Positions 31,051 to 43,788 of a DNA stretch of 64,000 nucleotides are shown piece by piece. The notes under the pieces are model-generated. The model had not been told where the DNA came from, searched no databases, and saw only the letters and a list, made by a program, of their open reading frames with translations. The position numbers and the translations under genes are program-made. Each line of letters starts with the position of its first letter. Position 1 is the first letter of the stretch. Origin of the DNA: Hemileia vastatrix (lineage: Eukaryota > Basidiomycota > Pucciniomycetes > Pucciniales > Zaghouaniaceae); assembly GCA_030280995.1 (NCBI GenBank), contig JASXTE010000017.1, positions 8,513,998 to 8,577,997 on the forward strand, written 5' to 3'.

Positions 31051-32201
31051 TGTGGTAGCCTAAATTTTAGTATGGCACCTAAGTACGTAAATGGAGTTAT
31101 TACGGCGTGAAAGATTGGGGTTATTTTTTTTATAAAAGGGTTTTATTTAATTTATTTGAGTTTTAAATATGAAGAAATTGGTTTAAAGCAAATACCTACG
31201 TGAAAACAAATTAATTTACAAAGAAAAATTATTTTTACGGTCTGAAAGGTTTATAAGTATCAAGTCGAGTCACTCAAGAACCTTGGGAAATTTTTCCAGA
31301 ATTTTTACTATTTTTCTTATATTTTTAAATGAATTTTAAAGATTTATAGAAATATTTACGTTTTTAGAAAATACTTAACTTTGATGAATTTTCATGGGGC
31401 AATTAGAGCTGCGCAGGCTACGAAAATTAGTTGGAAATTTAAAAGGGAAGTGGCTCTATCATGTGTAATTTTTCTAGATTTCTTATTATAGTTTTAAAGG
31501 TTCTAATTGAGTCTGGAGGTCCGGACAGACTCCGCTTGGACTCCAGACGGACTTCGTACGGACTCCGTACAAGCTCCATACGGGCTCAGTACGGGCTCCG
31601 GATTGACTCTGGGTGAGCTCTGGAGGGGAAATTTAGGCATGTGACTAGGTATACTTAAGAGCCTCTCAGACTCGAAATTGGGCATCATCTTACAATTATC
31701 AGACAACATACAGCTTAATCTTTAACCACCACGGTCTCATTTTTTATTACTCAACAAATTAAATAAAATTATAATACCCTTATAACTTTATATTTTATAT
31801 ATAAAATTTTAGAAATAATACTCAAAAATTTAAATCACACTTCATACAGGGTATCTTTAGAAAGGTCTTCATCACTGGGACTTGATTATTGCTGTCTCAT
31901 AAAAATTCAAATTATTATAAAAACATAAAAGTCAATCTTTTCAGATCTTTCACTGGTACACCTTAATTCTTGTAATCAGTATTTCTTTCTCAACAGCCAA
32001 TTTTATTTAAATCTCAATAAGCGTTAAATATTTCAGAGTTTCAACATTTTTACCAATCAGATCCAAGTAGACTGGTTAGCTTAGTAATTTAGAATTCCCA
32101 TTTTGTTATTTTTATTGGAAGGACAGGGTTTTCAGCTAAATCCACATATCTCCTCCGGATTCTGCTTACAGCAAGGCGACTGTAAGAGTTTACCTTACCA
32201 T
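31051..32201 (+). mobile_element. Solo LTR of family GyA in GyB-2
   Basis: About 1,150 bp matching 10,822-11,913 from TGTGGTAGCC to CCTTACCAT. Flanked on both sides by AACGG (31,046-31,050 and 32,202-32,206). The joined flanks read, inverted, like GyB-1 at about 43,650-43,690, which confirms the insertion site. Confidence 0.88.
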
Positions 32202-32268
32202 AACGGATGCACAGAATCACAAAAATCCAAAATTAAAGAATGGTAAATAGTTTATCCTTATTAAAAAT

Positions 32269-33513
32269 TCAATCTCCCTCACTTCTAGTGCCTCTTGGGT
32301 AAAATCTCTTCATCTGGTCAGCAGCCACTATCTTCTTTAAGACTACACCACCTAGCTCATCCCAAACATAGGAACTTCCAGACACCTGAGATCTGACTCT
32401 GTAAGGTCCATTCCATCTGTCAGCAAACATTTTTCCCCACTGACTCTCCAAACTTGTATTATACACCAAAACCAAGCCACCAGGTTTCAAGGGATTCCTG
32501 AGTCTATGAGCCAACTTCTTGTCCCAGAATCTTACTGATTGATTCTTTATCTTCATCATTCTAGAGTATTCCTTCTCTTGACATTCCTCTCTACATTCCA
32601 ACTGTTGTATCCTGGCACAGAGCAAATCTTTTGTTAAGCACACATCATTCCAATCCATTACAAGATAAGAGACAGCTTCCAAATCCACTGGTAGAACAGC
32701 TTTCTGACCAAAAATTGATCCATAAGGGGAATATCCAGTTTTCCTTTTCACAGTGACTCTATCAACAAATAACACCTATGGTAAACAATACCTCAACTTT
32801 TCAGCACTATCTCTGCACATCTTTACCAAGCATTCTTGATAAAATGATGGCCTCTTTCAACCTTGCCTTCAACTTCAGGATAATAAGTTGTAGCCACTCT
32901 GACTTTAGAACCAATACTTGCCACAGCTTCTTTGAATTCAGCTCAAAACTTTGGCCCACCATCAACAGTCACCAACTTCATAAAACCATATCTAAACACC
33001 CATTCCTTCTTCAAAAACTCCGCCACATTTTTGGAAGTCAAATTAACCAGTGGCACTGCCTCAACCTCAGCAGTCAAATCATACCTGGCAACAATCAAGT
33101 ATTTATACCTACCCTCTTTAACATGGACAGCATCCATACTGACTCTTCCAAAAACAGTAGAGTCACCAGTAGCACAGCCAACCTCTTTATGTTTCCAGTG
33201 ACTTCTTCTTTGACGTTCTTCACAAGAATGAACCCAACCCTGCACAGCCAACTTCATAACAGGCCACCAAAATCTGTCTTCTACTCTTCTATAAGTCTCC
33301 CCAAAGCCTCTATGACCAAGGTCTTCATGCAAAGACTTCATCGCAACTTCTTGAACCTTCTTTCTGAGTCACCACTACTTGAGGATTTGGATGTCTCCCC
33401 CTCATCAACCTCCTTCCTGACACATAGAAGCCAGGACTTTTCTTCTTAATTGCCACCCAAGTATCATCATCACAAATATATTCCCTCTCCAAGGTTAACA
33501 TATATTCAACCAT
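32269..33513 (-). pseudogene. Gypsy integrase (GyB-2)
   Basis: Minus-strand frames 33,513-33,325, 33,341-32,943 and 32,775-32,269. It has the zinc module (HEDLGHRGFG ... SCEERQRRS, one Cys changed to Arg) and Asp in SMDAVHV and TVDGGPKF (usual Glu changed to Lys next to it). The part with the catalytic Glu falls at a break around 32,780-32,940. The C-terminal domain is well kept (YNTSLESQWGKMF). Confidence 0.75.
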
Positions 33514-33950
33514 AGTAAAATAAAACCCAGTCTGACCCAGGTCTCATCTTCAAAATACAACAAAAGAAAATCCAAGGGTACAACCCTGTCATCAAAATTG
33601 CCGGTGTACACACGAGCCATTTGACCAGCTCAACCAGGATACCAATACCTAAATTTTGGTACATCCTTTTCCTTCCACTGAATCTTAAGAGAATCCAGTT
33701 CACTAACAAAAACACCATTTTCTAATTTTGAGCCATCCTAAAAAACAGCCCCATTTTCATCAACAAAGACATCCTGATCACCAGAATCAAGATCAGATCC
33801 AGCCAGTTTAACCTCTTGTGGGAGGAGGGAGCAATATTTCATTTTAGCCCCATGGGGGAAGAGAGAAAAATCTTCCAGTTTAGCCTCATGGGGGAGGAGA
33901 AAAAACCTTCCAGTTTAGCCTCATGGGGGAGGAGAAAAAACCTAGCTGAT
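33506..33950 (-). pseudogene. Remnant of the RNase H-integrase linker (GyB-2)
   Basis: Corresponds to 41,990-42,400 of GyB-1. It has dyad copies at 33,803, 33,876 and 33,911 (minus), plus a degenerate one near 33,843. RT and RNase H, expected to the right, are absent. Confidence 0.65.
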
Positions 33951-34220
33951 CTTCACAAAAAAAATTCTTATCTTATTTCTTCATTATGTTCATATTTTTT
34001 TATTTATTTATTATCATTTTTTTTGATTATCTTGAGTTATCTTGAAATTTTTCTTTTCTTTTCCTGAGTTTTCTTCTGACCTACAAAAATAACCACACCA
34101 AAGGTTGTGAAAAATGGATCCTGAAGAGCCACCCACACAAAGAAAAAGACCAATTAAATAGTTTATCCTCATTTCGAAGGAATTATATTCTTGAAATCCC
34201 CAGGTTGAAACAAATAATTT

Positions 34221-34996
34221 TCACCTAAGGCTATAAATAGCTAAGCCCCTCTTCCAATTCTGATATCCCATAATCAGACCTCCAAACAAAATCCCCATCC
34301 TTCTCCATACACTGAATTCACCATCAATTTCATTCCCAGTGTCCATCCACCCTATATCCTTTGAAACAGAGCAAAATACAACATCAATAATTTTATCCTC
34401 CTTTCTAAAAAAACCTTCTGTAGTTGAGGAAAGAAGCTGAAAGTTTACTAACTCTAACTCCAAATCATCAATCACAAAATTATTCTGAAATTTAAAAAAA
34501 TCCCCCAAAACAGGACTTAGAACACTGAAAGAATCATCTTTCCCAACAAACCATCCTCTGATCTTGAGGGAACTAGCTTGTAATCATATTCCTCCAACAA
34601 ACATACATCCAGAACATAATCATTCTTAAGATCAAAACTTTCAATAGAGAGATTGTCACCATTTCTTCCATCCTCTAAGCTTGAAAGAAGAAAATAAGAA
34701 TCTTTTTCATGATGCTTTAAATAATTAAGCTCAAAATTACTCTGAGAATCCAAAAGATCCTCCAGAATAGAGCTCATAACATCAAAATTAACATCCTCTT
34801 CCATCCATTCATCTTCTGAACTTAAAAGAGCACCCAGAAAATAATCTTCCTCAAAGAGAAATAGATCTAACACAGAATCTTGCTGACCATCAACAGATCT
34901 TAAATAAACATCTTCATCCAAAAATCCATTATCTAAACATGAAGAAACCTTATCATCATGAACATCCAATTTTTCCTTCCCACAGAGCTCATCCAC
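34221..34996 (-). pseudogene. Acidic linker region (GyB-2)
   Basis: Two frames (34,996-34,517 and 34,508-34,221) of very acidic sequence with repeats of the type LLSSEDEW / LLSSLEDG. No domain recognised. It lies between gag and the linker where GyB-1 has protease and RT. A degenerate dyad (CCTT-CGAAAT-GAGG-ATAAACT, minus) is at 34,158-34,180. Confidence 0.5.
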
Positions 34997-35026
34997 CTTT
35001 GAAAAGATACACTGATCATCCAGTGT

Positions 35027-35883
35027 CTACATATCCAAAACATCAAATGAAGAACATACTTGAGATCCATTAACATCATCTGTTAAAGAAAAAAAAATTT
35101 CTGAAACATCACAAACATCATCATCTCCCAAAGAGGGTGATTCTAAAATTTCCACTGTAGCTGAATTTTCTGCCACTTCTTCCGGAACCTTTCCATCCAT
35201 TAAATTTTTATTTTTAGGTTCCACCTCTTTAGAAACAAGGGTTTCAAGATGCCCCAGAATAGCCTTCTTCAAAACACCTATAGCAGGAATCTGACTTTCT
35301 CTATTTAGAAGTGTCTTCATCAGCCCAGCCTTTAACAGAGATCCCTGAACCTCCTTTTTTACCTCCAGACCCATGGAATTCCATAATAAACTCTCTTCCT
35401 CCATTTCATGAGAGAACATACCATTATAGTCAAGATAATCCATAACCTCTTCAAATTCCTCCATAAATAGACCATACTGAACCAGAGAAGTTACACCACC
35501 ATCCATTTCCCATTTCCTAGGAATGCCATAAAGATCTTCCATTGAAAACACAGTGGGCCACCTCCTGATCATTCCCATCTTTAACTTTCCCCAATCCTGA
35601 AACCTATATCCCTTCATCCTAAGAACATCCTTCACCACCTCTCTGTCATAAATGAAAAAGATCACCTGCTTCACCCAATCCAAATAAGAAGCCCCATCCA
35701 CATCAGGAGAAGCTTCAAAGAACTCCAAAAATAAACTTGCCTCCTCTCCAAAGAAAATTTGCCCTTTCCTTGAATTGATCCGGACCATCCTAAATATTTC
35801 CAATTACACCTCCCCAACTTTCCACCACAAATATCCAAAGTCCCCCCAATAGCCTTCAGAGACCTAGGAGGGACCAAATCCAA
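35027..35883 (-). pseudogene. Gypsy Gag (GyB-2)
   Basis: The 258-codon frame (VRINSRKGQIFFGEEASLF ... DGASYLDWVKQVIFFI ... RRWPTVFSMEDL) matches the GyB-1 Gag in order and key words (GASYLDMVKQIILFI, DRWGVMFTMVDM). The upstream frame up to 35,883 is shifted. No zinc knuckle remains. Confidence 0.7.
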
Positions 35884-36015
35884 CTAGAAAGAAGACCCCC
35901 TAGACTAACCACAGAGAGATACAGCACCAAAAATCCAAAATTCACAAATAGTCTTCAAAAGAAGAGAGTCCAAAAGTAACTGAGATTCCAAAAGCAAGAA
36001 AATCCTACCTCACCT

Positions 36016-37089
36016 TGTGGTCTTGCAATATTGGTGGGGCCCTTTGTTGGTTTATTTGGTGTTGTTTTGGTATGCCTTAAATTTCATTGTTTAAATAAAA
36101 TAGGAATTTTTTAGAAATTACGCAGCAAATGTTGGGACTTCAGGGATCTGGATATTACCATTGGATAGCCCTGATTTTTCTCTATATTTTATGTTGTGAG
36201 GACATTTTTCATAGCTTAAGTATTTGGATAATAATTTCTCACTTTTCATTTTAAAAGATTGCTGTTAAATTTTGTTTTTCATTTTTTACGGGCTAACCTT
36301 AAGTCTTAGGGTTAAGTGCTTAGTTCCGTTGGAAAGAGCGGAACTTTCTCTACATTTCATGTCACAATGTTGTTATAGCATAATTATGTGTTTTAAGGGT
36401 TTTAGTAGTTGTAGGTGAATTTTCTAAGTAGTTTGGTTGTTTTTGGTGGTTTTCTGGCTTCAGGGTGGTCAGGCCACTTCAGGAAGGCTTCCCGGTGTTG
36501 GGTGGACTGCCTGCCTCAGTACTAGAGGGCTGTGAAGCGCCTCTAGGGAGTTTTTATGCAATTTGGTGGTCAGGAACGCCAGATTTTCAGGTGTGTATGG
36601 GCTCTTAATTAGTAGTCTGTGTGTATATAGTGAATAAGATAGTTTGGGGCAACTCTAATTATCATTCAACCATCCAGAGGTGATATCCTTGTTTCTCACT
36701 CAGTTTTCACTGTTTTCTGGCCACATTTTGTCTGTGTTTGTTGCAAGTGAGTTCTTCATTTAACTTAACTTAGCAACTGGTTTCCTCTGTTATAGTCATA
36801 CAAGCTATAGCAAGTATTATTGCTGTCCCTGGTGTGGATTTGCAACCTACATCAAGTATCATTGCTTTCTCTGGTGTGGAATCTGGTCTACATTTCAGTT
36901 CTTTGGTTTGGTAGTCTCTCTGGAGACTACTTTCTTGACTGATAAAGCAGTCAAGTGAATTTGGAAAAGGGGATTTTGGTAAATAGGAACCAATTTACTG
37001 TAGCAGGTAAATCTCACTTGTTTTTCTTTCTGGTTTTACTACAACTCCCTTGGTAAAGGCCTATAGCTAGCACTATAGGATTGTCTACA
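36016..37089 (+). mobile_element. 5' LTR of GyB-1
   Basis: Starts TGTGGTC, ends GTCTACA. A TATA-like TATATAG lies near 36,624. Matches 47,842-48,930 with scattered differences, so insertion is not recent. Confidence 0.9.
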
Positions 37090-37093
37090 TTTC

Positions 37094-37110
37094 TGGCGCC
37101 CAACGTGGGG
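37094..37110 (+). promoter_or_regulatory. Primer-binding site of GyB-1
   Basis: TGGCGCCCAACGTGGGG four bases after the LTR. GyB-2 has TGGTGCCCAACGT (minus, 48,931-48,943). TGGCGCCC resembles tRNA-Lys-type sites, but the tRNA is not proven. Confidence 0.75.
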
Positions 37111-37130
37111 TTTACGGATCTGTTAGTTCT

Positions 37131-38487
37131 TTGGAATCTCTGTTGGCTGTGATTTGGACTGGAAGAATGGCTTCTGGTTCTTCTATTCCTGTGGTGACTG
37201 TCAGTGGGGGGGAAAGTCCACCTGCTGTGATGGTTAGGGAATTTGTGAGGATTAAAACTTGGGATGGTACCAAGTTTAATGGTGAAGATTTTATGTGGTT
37301 TCTAGAGAAGAATGAAAATGCTGCTGGTGTAGAGGGTGCTTCCTACCTAGACATGGTGAAGCAAATTATCTTATTCATTGAAGATAGAGCAGTGGAGAAG
37401 GAGGTTGTGGCCATGCCTGGCTACAAGAAGAGGGATTGGAAGCTACTGTGTAGAGAAATGGTAGATAGATGGGGTGTCATGTTCACTATGGTGGATATGA
37501 ATAAGGTTGTCAGTGAATGGAAGTCTTTTGGTGGTGTTGGCAACTTGCATAGTTACAGGAAGTTTCTACTACAGTTTGATCCTGTGCTGGAATACTTGGT
37601 GGAAGTGGAGGAGCTGGCACATGAAAATACTGCCAAAGATGTTTTTTAGTCTACCCTGGATAGAGATGTCAGGATGGATGTGTTGAAGGATTTATCAAGG
37701 AAAGACTTGATGAAGACTCTTTCTAATGGGGACCAGAAGTTGCCTGCCTTGGACAAGGTGAAGGAGGCGGTGGAGGCCCATTTGAAGTTAGTGAGGCTTT
37801 GGCTGAAGAAGAGAGCAGGGTAGAGAAGGAGGAAAAGATCATGTTGAAGGTTCCAAAGCAGGAGAGGGACCCAATGGTGGAGCAGTTAGCTTACCTGACA
37901 AAACAGCTTCATATTTTTGTGCAGGAGGCAAAGAAGGCCAATAAGGCGCCTCTGCAGCCCATATTATTTTACAGACAGGCTGGTAGGAGTGATCCTTGGG
38001 TTTGCTCTTATTGCGGTAGAAGAGGACATAAGTCCAATGATTTTTGGGCTCTGAACAGAGATGTGTCAGAGGAAAAGTGGAGTTTGATTGCAGGGTGTTT
38101 AAGTTCCCTGATGGTCAATTTTTGAAGCCCAGTGAGGGGCAGGTTCCTGTTGATATGGTCAGGAGAAGGGCTGGTCTCAATCAGAGGAGACCAAGGTTTG
38201 AGGAGATTCCTGATCAGGGGAAGTCTTCTGTTAAGCAAGATGATTACATCAAGGGGAAAGGGATGGAGTTGAATAAAGTCTCTTTTTCTACTTCCTTTGG
38301 TGAGTTAGAATTATATTCTTGTGGAGGACAGTCAAGTGGTGAATTCTTGGCTGGTGTCTATGATGTAGAGGCAGGTAAGGTGGGAAGGCCAAAGAGCAGC
38401 TCTCAGGCCCAAACAAAGCCTAAGGCTTCTAAGGCAGATCCTAAGCTGGGTGCAGCTAGGAGGAAGTACAGCAAGGAAGAGCTGTAA
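37131..38487 (+). pseudogene. Gypsy Gag with CCHC knuckle (GyB-1)
   Basis: Frames at 37,131-37,649, 37,799-38,125 and 38,044-38,487, joined by a TAG and two shifts. It has the capsid-like part (DGTKFNGEDFMWFLEKNE ... DRWGVMFT) and a knuckle CSYCGRRGHKSNDF, in which the last Cys is Phe. It would form particles and bind genomic RNA. Confidence 0.78.
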
Positions 38488-38534
38488 AAGATGCAGAACA
38501 GGATTGCTAATATGGCCCCCCTAGCTTTGGTGTA

Positions 38535-39257
38535 TTGGACATGAATGGTGAGCCAATGCCTATGGATGTGGATTCTGACTCTGAGGAGGAAGTCCCTTTG
38601 GCTTCATTGCCAAGGCCCGCTGTAGTTAGAGGCTCTGGTGAGGGATCTGGTTTGATTCCTGTAGATAGAAAATCTGTTATTGGTTCTGGTCCTGAGGAAA
38701 ATTCTAGGGCCAAGGTAGTGAAGCCAAGGGCTCACTTTGAGAGGCCATTAGTTTCTTGCCAATCTAATTTTATGGACTCTGTTCTGGAGAGGATGAACCA
38801 GGGTCAGGTTTTCCTAACTTATGGGGAATTATATGCTATGAGTCCTGGATTGGCTGATAGACAAAAGAAGTTGTTGACCAGAAGAAGAGTGTCTTCTGGG
38901 GAAGTATAATACATATGTGATTCTGCTGAGAAATTTGGAGAGGGGTTGGAAACTCATTTTTCTGCTCCTCTGGGATATGTCAACGTCACCCTGAGTGGCA
39001 GGGAGGCTAGGGCATTGGTGGATTCAGGTTCTCAGATTAACGTGATTTCCTTTTTTGAGGAGACTCATTTGGGCCTCCCCATCAAAACTGGTATTGGTAC
39101 AAATTTGAGAGGCATAGGTGGTCATGTAACAAAGTTGATGGGTACCTACAAATTTGTGAAGTTGGACGTTTGTGGAGCCTCTGGAAAGGCTCATTTTTAC
39201 ATTGCTAAAGGCAATGTTACATCTGTTTTGGGTGGGCCATTCTTGATGTATTTTTAA
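38535..39257 (+). pseudogene. Gag-Pol linker and aspartic protease (GyB-1)
   Basis: The linker (NGEPMPMDVDSDSEEEVPLASLPRP) is nearly the same as in GyA-1. A TAA at about 38,907 precedes the protease frame (38,946-39,257): VDSGSQINVIS with the catalytic Asp and VLGGPFLM. The frame ends just after the flap-distal motif where GyA-1 continues. Confidence 0.78.
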
Positions 39258-39704
39258 GCAAGAATTGGTTACCAATTTGACATGGGGATTAGTTTGGTGT
39301 TAACTGGTGAAGATGATAGGAGGCTTCACAAGAGGTTGTCATCTCCTGAAGATGATGGTTAAGAAACCAGGCCTGGTTTGTCGTTCATGTGTCAATGCAT
39401 GGATTGTTGCAGGAGGAGAAAAGAAGTGGGTGCCGCTTCTGGATTTTTGGAGTGTGGCTCAGGCTCTAGTGAAAGTCTGCCTTTTTTAGAATGATGAAGG
39501 CTGATCACCCAAGTGCTAAAACCTCTCCCCAAGAATAGGAAATCCCAGGTTTTAGTAGGTCAGCTCTTCTCTTCTCCGCAACTATTCTTCATTTTTTTTA
39601 ACATATCTTTGTTCTTTTTCAAGATTTTCTATTAATTTTAATTCAAGTTCAAAAGGGAAGTAAGGTTATATATCTTTATTGAAAGATATGTGGAAAATCA
39701 TTGG

Positions 39705-40277
39705 AGTGGTGAGATTGGGATATAAAAGAAAGTCCTCCCAATTGTGCACTACTAGTGTTTCTTCTACCCCTTTCAAAAACATTACCTTTGCCACGTCTGT
39801 GAGCATTGGGGAGACCCCTGGATATTTTTGTAGGCAAGAAGAAAACACAAGAAAAGAGAATAAAAATTTCAAGATAATTCAAGAAAATAAAGAAAAAAAA
39901 TCTGAAGATAATGAAGAAAGAAAATGCAAAATATTTTTGTGAAAATCAGAAAGATCTAGTTTTGGGCCTCCAGCAAGAGGTTAAGCTGCACAAATTTTTG
40001 AAGAATGAAGATCAGAAAGATCTAGTTTTGGGCCTCCCGCATGAGGATAAACTGCACAGTTTTAGAAGATTGGATTCAGAAAATGAATCAAGATTTGAAG
40101 ATTTGGTAGATGGAAGTGAAGATGAAGATGTGAATTGCAGAAAAGCTTTGCAGTGGTGAGATTGGGGAGTAAAAGTAATTCATCCCAATTGTGCACTGCT
40201 AGGGTTTTTCTACACCTTTCAAAAAAATTTACCTTGCCCACACATGTGAGCAATGGGGAAACCCTTGGTTTTTGTTC
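39705..40277 (+). repeat. Pair of 120-bp direct repeats with dyads between
   Basis: 39,705-39,831 and 40,152-40,277 match over most of their length (GTGGTGAGATTGGG ... CCAATTGTGCACT ... ACCTTTCAAAAA). Between them are two dyad motifs (39,967 CCTC-CAGCAA-GAGG; 40,033 CCTC-CCGCAT-GAGG). GyA-1 does not have this unit at the same place. Confidence 0.65.
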
Positions 40278-41478
40278 CAGGTCTGGTGGAGAAGACGTCC
40301 TGAAGATCCCTCAAGTTGACGGTAGAGCCGCAAAGTACAAGAAGGTGGTTCAGAAGATTAGGCCTCTCAATGAGCCTATGCCTGTAGGTTTGAATCCTCA
40401 GTTGAAGAGACCTCCGTTGTCAAGAGATCCATACTGTACTCCTCTGGTGAAGAGTCCTCCTGATTTTGAGGAAACTGCTAGAGTGACAATGGAAAGGTTA
40501 AAGGTTGTTTATTTTTGTCCTGATGGTTGGTTATCTGAGGAGGAAAAGAAGTTGTTGTTTCACATTATTGTGCTAAGGGAGATGGCAGTGGCATTTGTTG
40601 AAGAGGAAAGGGGTGTGTTGAAACACTCTTATGTGGAACCTTACTTGATTCCTGTGGTTTTTCATGAACCTTGGAAAATCAAACCTATTTTAATTCCTGT
40701 TTCTATCCAGGATGATTTTGTGGAGATTGTTAGGGAAAGAGTCAGGACTGGATTTTATGAACAATCAACTTCTAGTTACTCAAGTCCAGTTTTCTGTGTT
40801 AAAAAGCAGAATGGAGAGTTCAGAGTGGTACATGATCTTATAGCCCTGAATAGAGTTACTATCAAGTATTTTGGGATGCTGCCAAGTGCAGAAGACTTCA
40901 CAACATTTGAGACTCCTCTGGGGAGATTTCAGCTCACTAGGTTGCCTCAAGGAGCAACTAATCCAGTAGCAGTTTATCAAGTAAAAATGGCTTGGATTTT
41001 ACAGGATGAGGTGTCTATTCATGCTGGTATTTTTATTGATGATGGTGGAAATAAAGGACCCTCCACTGATTATGGAAGTGAAGTACTGAAAGAAAACCCA
41101 GGTATAAGGAAGTTTGTTTGGGAATATGCAATTACTAAAGAGAGAGTATTGTTTAGAATTGAAGAGGCTGGCTTGACCATTTCCGGGTCAAAGTTTTGTT
41201 GTTGTGTTCCGGCTCTGGAAATTCTTGGGCATGTGGTATGTAAAGAAGGGAGAATTATGGCAAAGAAGAAGTTTAATAAAATTCAGTCACGGCCAACGCC
41301 TAAAAATACTACTGAAGTCAAAGGATTTTTGGGAGTTTGTGTGTATGTCACAATTTTCATTAAAGATTATTTTTTGTTGGCTTCACCTTTAAGGAGTTTA
41401 ACCAGGAAAGATGCAGAGTGTGAATTGACTGAAGAGTGTAAAGAGGCTTTTCAGAAGTTGAAGAAGGTGTTAGATTAA
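40135..41478 (+). pseudogene. Gypsy reverse transcriptase lacking motif A (GyB-1)
   Basis: A 447-codon open frame with the usual fingers (SSYSSPVFCVKKQNGEFR), LPQGATNPVAVYQ and GIFIDDGG. Compared with GyA-1, 31 codons are missing in frame between AEDF and TTFETP. The missing part includes LGDIMGGY, the first catalytic Asp. The RT cannot be active although the frame is intact. It ends at a TAA at 41,476-41,478, as does GyA-1. Confidence 0.85.
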
Positions 41479-42470
41479 GATATTATTCTTCACAAGTTAG
41501 ATTATGGTAGAGAGGCTAAAAAAATCTATCTGGCGGCGGACTCAAGTTATATTGCTGCTGGTGCTGTTTTGTCACAGGAAGATAAATCTGGGATAGTCAG
41601 GCCAGTAACGTATGAGTCTGTGGTTTTTAATGAGGTGGAATCTAGGTACTCTCAGCCAAATATGGAATTGTGCAGAATAGCAAAAATCTTAAAAAAGCTA
41701 CAAACTGTTTTGTGGGGCAGCATTTTGAGCAGCAGGTGGATGCTAAATCTCTGGTTCAAATGATCAACACACCTAGTCTTCTAAATGCTCCAATGACTAG
41801 GTGGGCGGCATTTATTCAACATTTTTCTTTTGACCTGGTGCACAAGCCAGGTAAAACTTTTACAATGCCAGATGGATTGTCAAGAAGACTGCCTACAGAT
41901 GAAGATTCTGATCCTGAAGAGTTTGACAAAGATGTCCCAGTTGTTAGAGACAGCACAAAGGGTGCTGAAGATTTTTCTCTCCTCCCCCATGAGGCTAAAC
42001 TGGATGGTTGTTGTCACCTCCCCCATGAGGCTAAACTGGATGATTGTTCTCTCCTCCGCCAAGAGGATATACTGGATGGTTCTGATCTTGATTCTGGTGA
42101 TCAGGATGTTTTTGTTGATGAAGATGAAGCTGTTTTTTGGGATGGCTCAAATATGGAAAACTGTGTTTTTGATATTAAACTGGATTCTCATAAGATTCAG
42201 TGGAAGGGAAGGGATTTACCAAAGTTTAGGGATTGGTGTCCTGGATGGGCTGGTTGTGTTGCTCATGTGTACACTGGCAATTTTGATGATAGGGTTGTAC
42301 CCTTGGATGTTGTTTTGTTGGATTTTGAAGATGAGGCCTGGGGCAAGACTGGGTTTTATTTTTTTTTTGTTAAATATTTGTTGACCTTGAAGAGGCCCAA
42401 TATTTGTGATGATAATACTTGCCTGGAAATCAAGAAGAAAAGTGCTGGATTCTATGTGTCAGGAAGAAGG
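41479..42470 (+). pseudogene. RNase H and linker (GyB-1)
   Basis: From IYLAADSSYIAAGAVLSQ through SRYSQPNMELC and, after a frameshift near 41,710, QVDAKSLVQMI. The linker has three dyads (41,981, 42,017, 42,053; LPHEAKL repeats). Confidence 0.75.
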
Positions 42471-43609
42471 TTGATGAGGAGAAGACATCTAAATCCTCAA
42501 GTTGTTGTGACTCAGAAGAAGGGTCAAGTGTTGGTGTTAAAGTCTTTGAATGAAGACCTTGGTCATAGAGGCTTTGGGGAGACTTATAGAAGAGTAGAAG
42601 ACAGATTTTGGTGGCCAGGTATGAAGTTGTCTGTGCAGTGTTGGGTTCAGTCTTGTGAAGAATGTCTAAGAAGAAGTCAATTGAAACCTAAAGAGGTTGG
42701 CCATGCTACTGGTGAATCAACTGTGTTTGGAAGAGTCAGTTTGGATGCTGTCCATATTAAAGAGGGCAGGTATAAATACTTTATTGTTTCCAGGGATGAT
42801 TTGTCTGGCTGGGTAGAGGCAGAGCCTCTGGTTAATTTGACTGCCATGAATTTGGCAGAGTTTTTGAAGAAAGAATGGGTATTTAGATATGGGTTGATGA
42901 AGTTGGTGACTGTTGACGGAGTGCCAGAGTTTGGAGCAGAATTCAAAGAAGCTGTGGCAAGTATTGGTTCTAAAGTCAGGGTGGCTACATCTTATTATCA
43001 TTAAGCTTAAGGCATGGTTGAAAGAGGCCATCAGGTTATCAAGAATGCTTGGTAAAGATGTGCAGAGATAGTGATGATAAGTGGAGGTATTGTTTACCAT
43101 AGGTGTTATTTGTTGATAGGGTCACTGTGAAAAGGAAAACTGGATATTCCCCTTATGAATCAATTTTTGGTCAGAAAGCTGTTCTACCAGCGGATTTGGA
43201 AGCTGTCTCTTATCTTGTAATGGATTGGAATGATGTGTGCTCAACAAAAGATTTGATCTGTGCCAGGATACAGCAGTTGGAATGTAGAGAGGAATGTCAA
43301 GAGAAGGCATACTCTAGAATGATTAAGATAAGAAATCAATCAGTCAGATACTGGGACAAGAAGTTGGCTTATAGACTCAGGAATCCCTTGAAACCTGGTT
43401 GCTTGGTTTTGGTGTATAATATAAGTTTGGAGAGTCAGTGGGGAAAAATGTTTGCTGAAAGTTGGAATGGACCTTACAGAGTCAGATCTCAGGTGTATGG
43501 AGGTTCTTATGTTTTGGAAGAGTTGTATGGTGCAGTCTTAAAGAAGAGGGTGGCTTCTGATCAGGTGAAGAGATTTTACCCTAGAGGCACAAGAAGTGAA
43601 AAAGATTGA
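42471..43609 (+). pseudogene. Gypsy integrase (GyB-1)
   Basis: Zinc module (NEDLGHRGFG ... SCEECLRRS), Asp in SLDAVHI and TVDGVPEFG. A TAA and frame changes at about 43,003-43,100 break the region with the Glu (GMVERGH). The C-terminal half (43,103-43,609) is open and ends FYPRGTRSEKD. Confidence 0.8.
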
Positions 43610-43747
43610 CTCCGCAATGAGGATAAACTATGGACCATTCTTTATAGTTGGATTTTTTTGTGGTGATGCTGTGCATCTGTTTTGTTGGAAACTTTTGTTA
43701 GAAGGTTTTAATGGGTGGAGCTTCTATATTTTATTTTGGCAAGTGTG

Positions 43748-43788
43748 AGGGTAACTGATGGGCTGGATGCTCTATCAACAGTTACCCC
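43748..43788 (+). other. GGGTAACTG hairpin, copy 1 in GyB-1
   Basis: GGGTAACTG pairs with CAGTTACCC; loop ATGGGCTGGATGCTCTATCAA. Confidence 0.8.

Noticed and set aside
32778..33449. 223-codon plus-strand ORF
   Set aside because: Shadow of the GyB-2 integrase on the minus strand.
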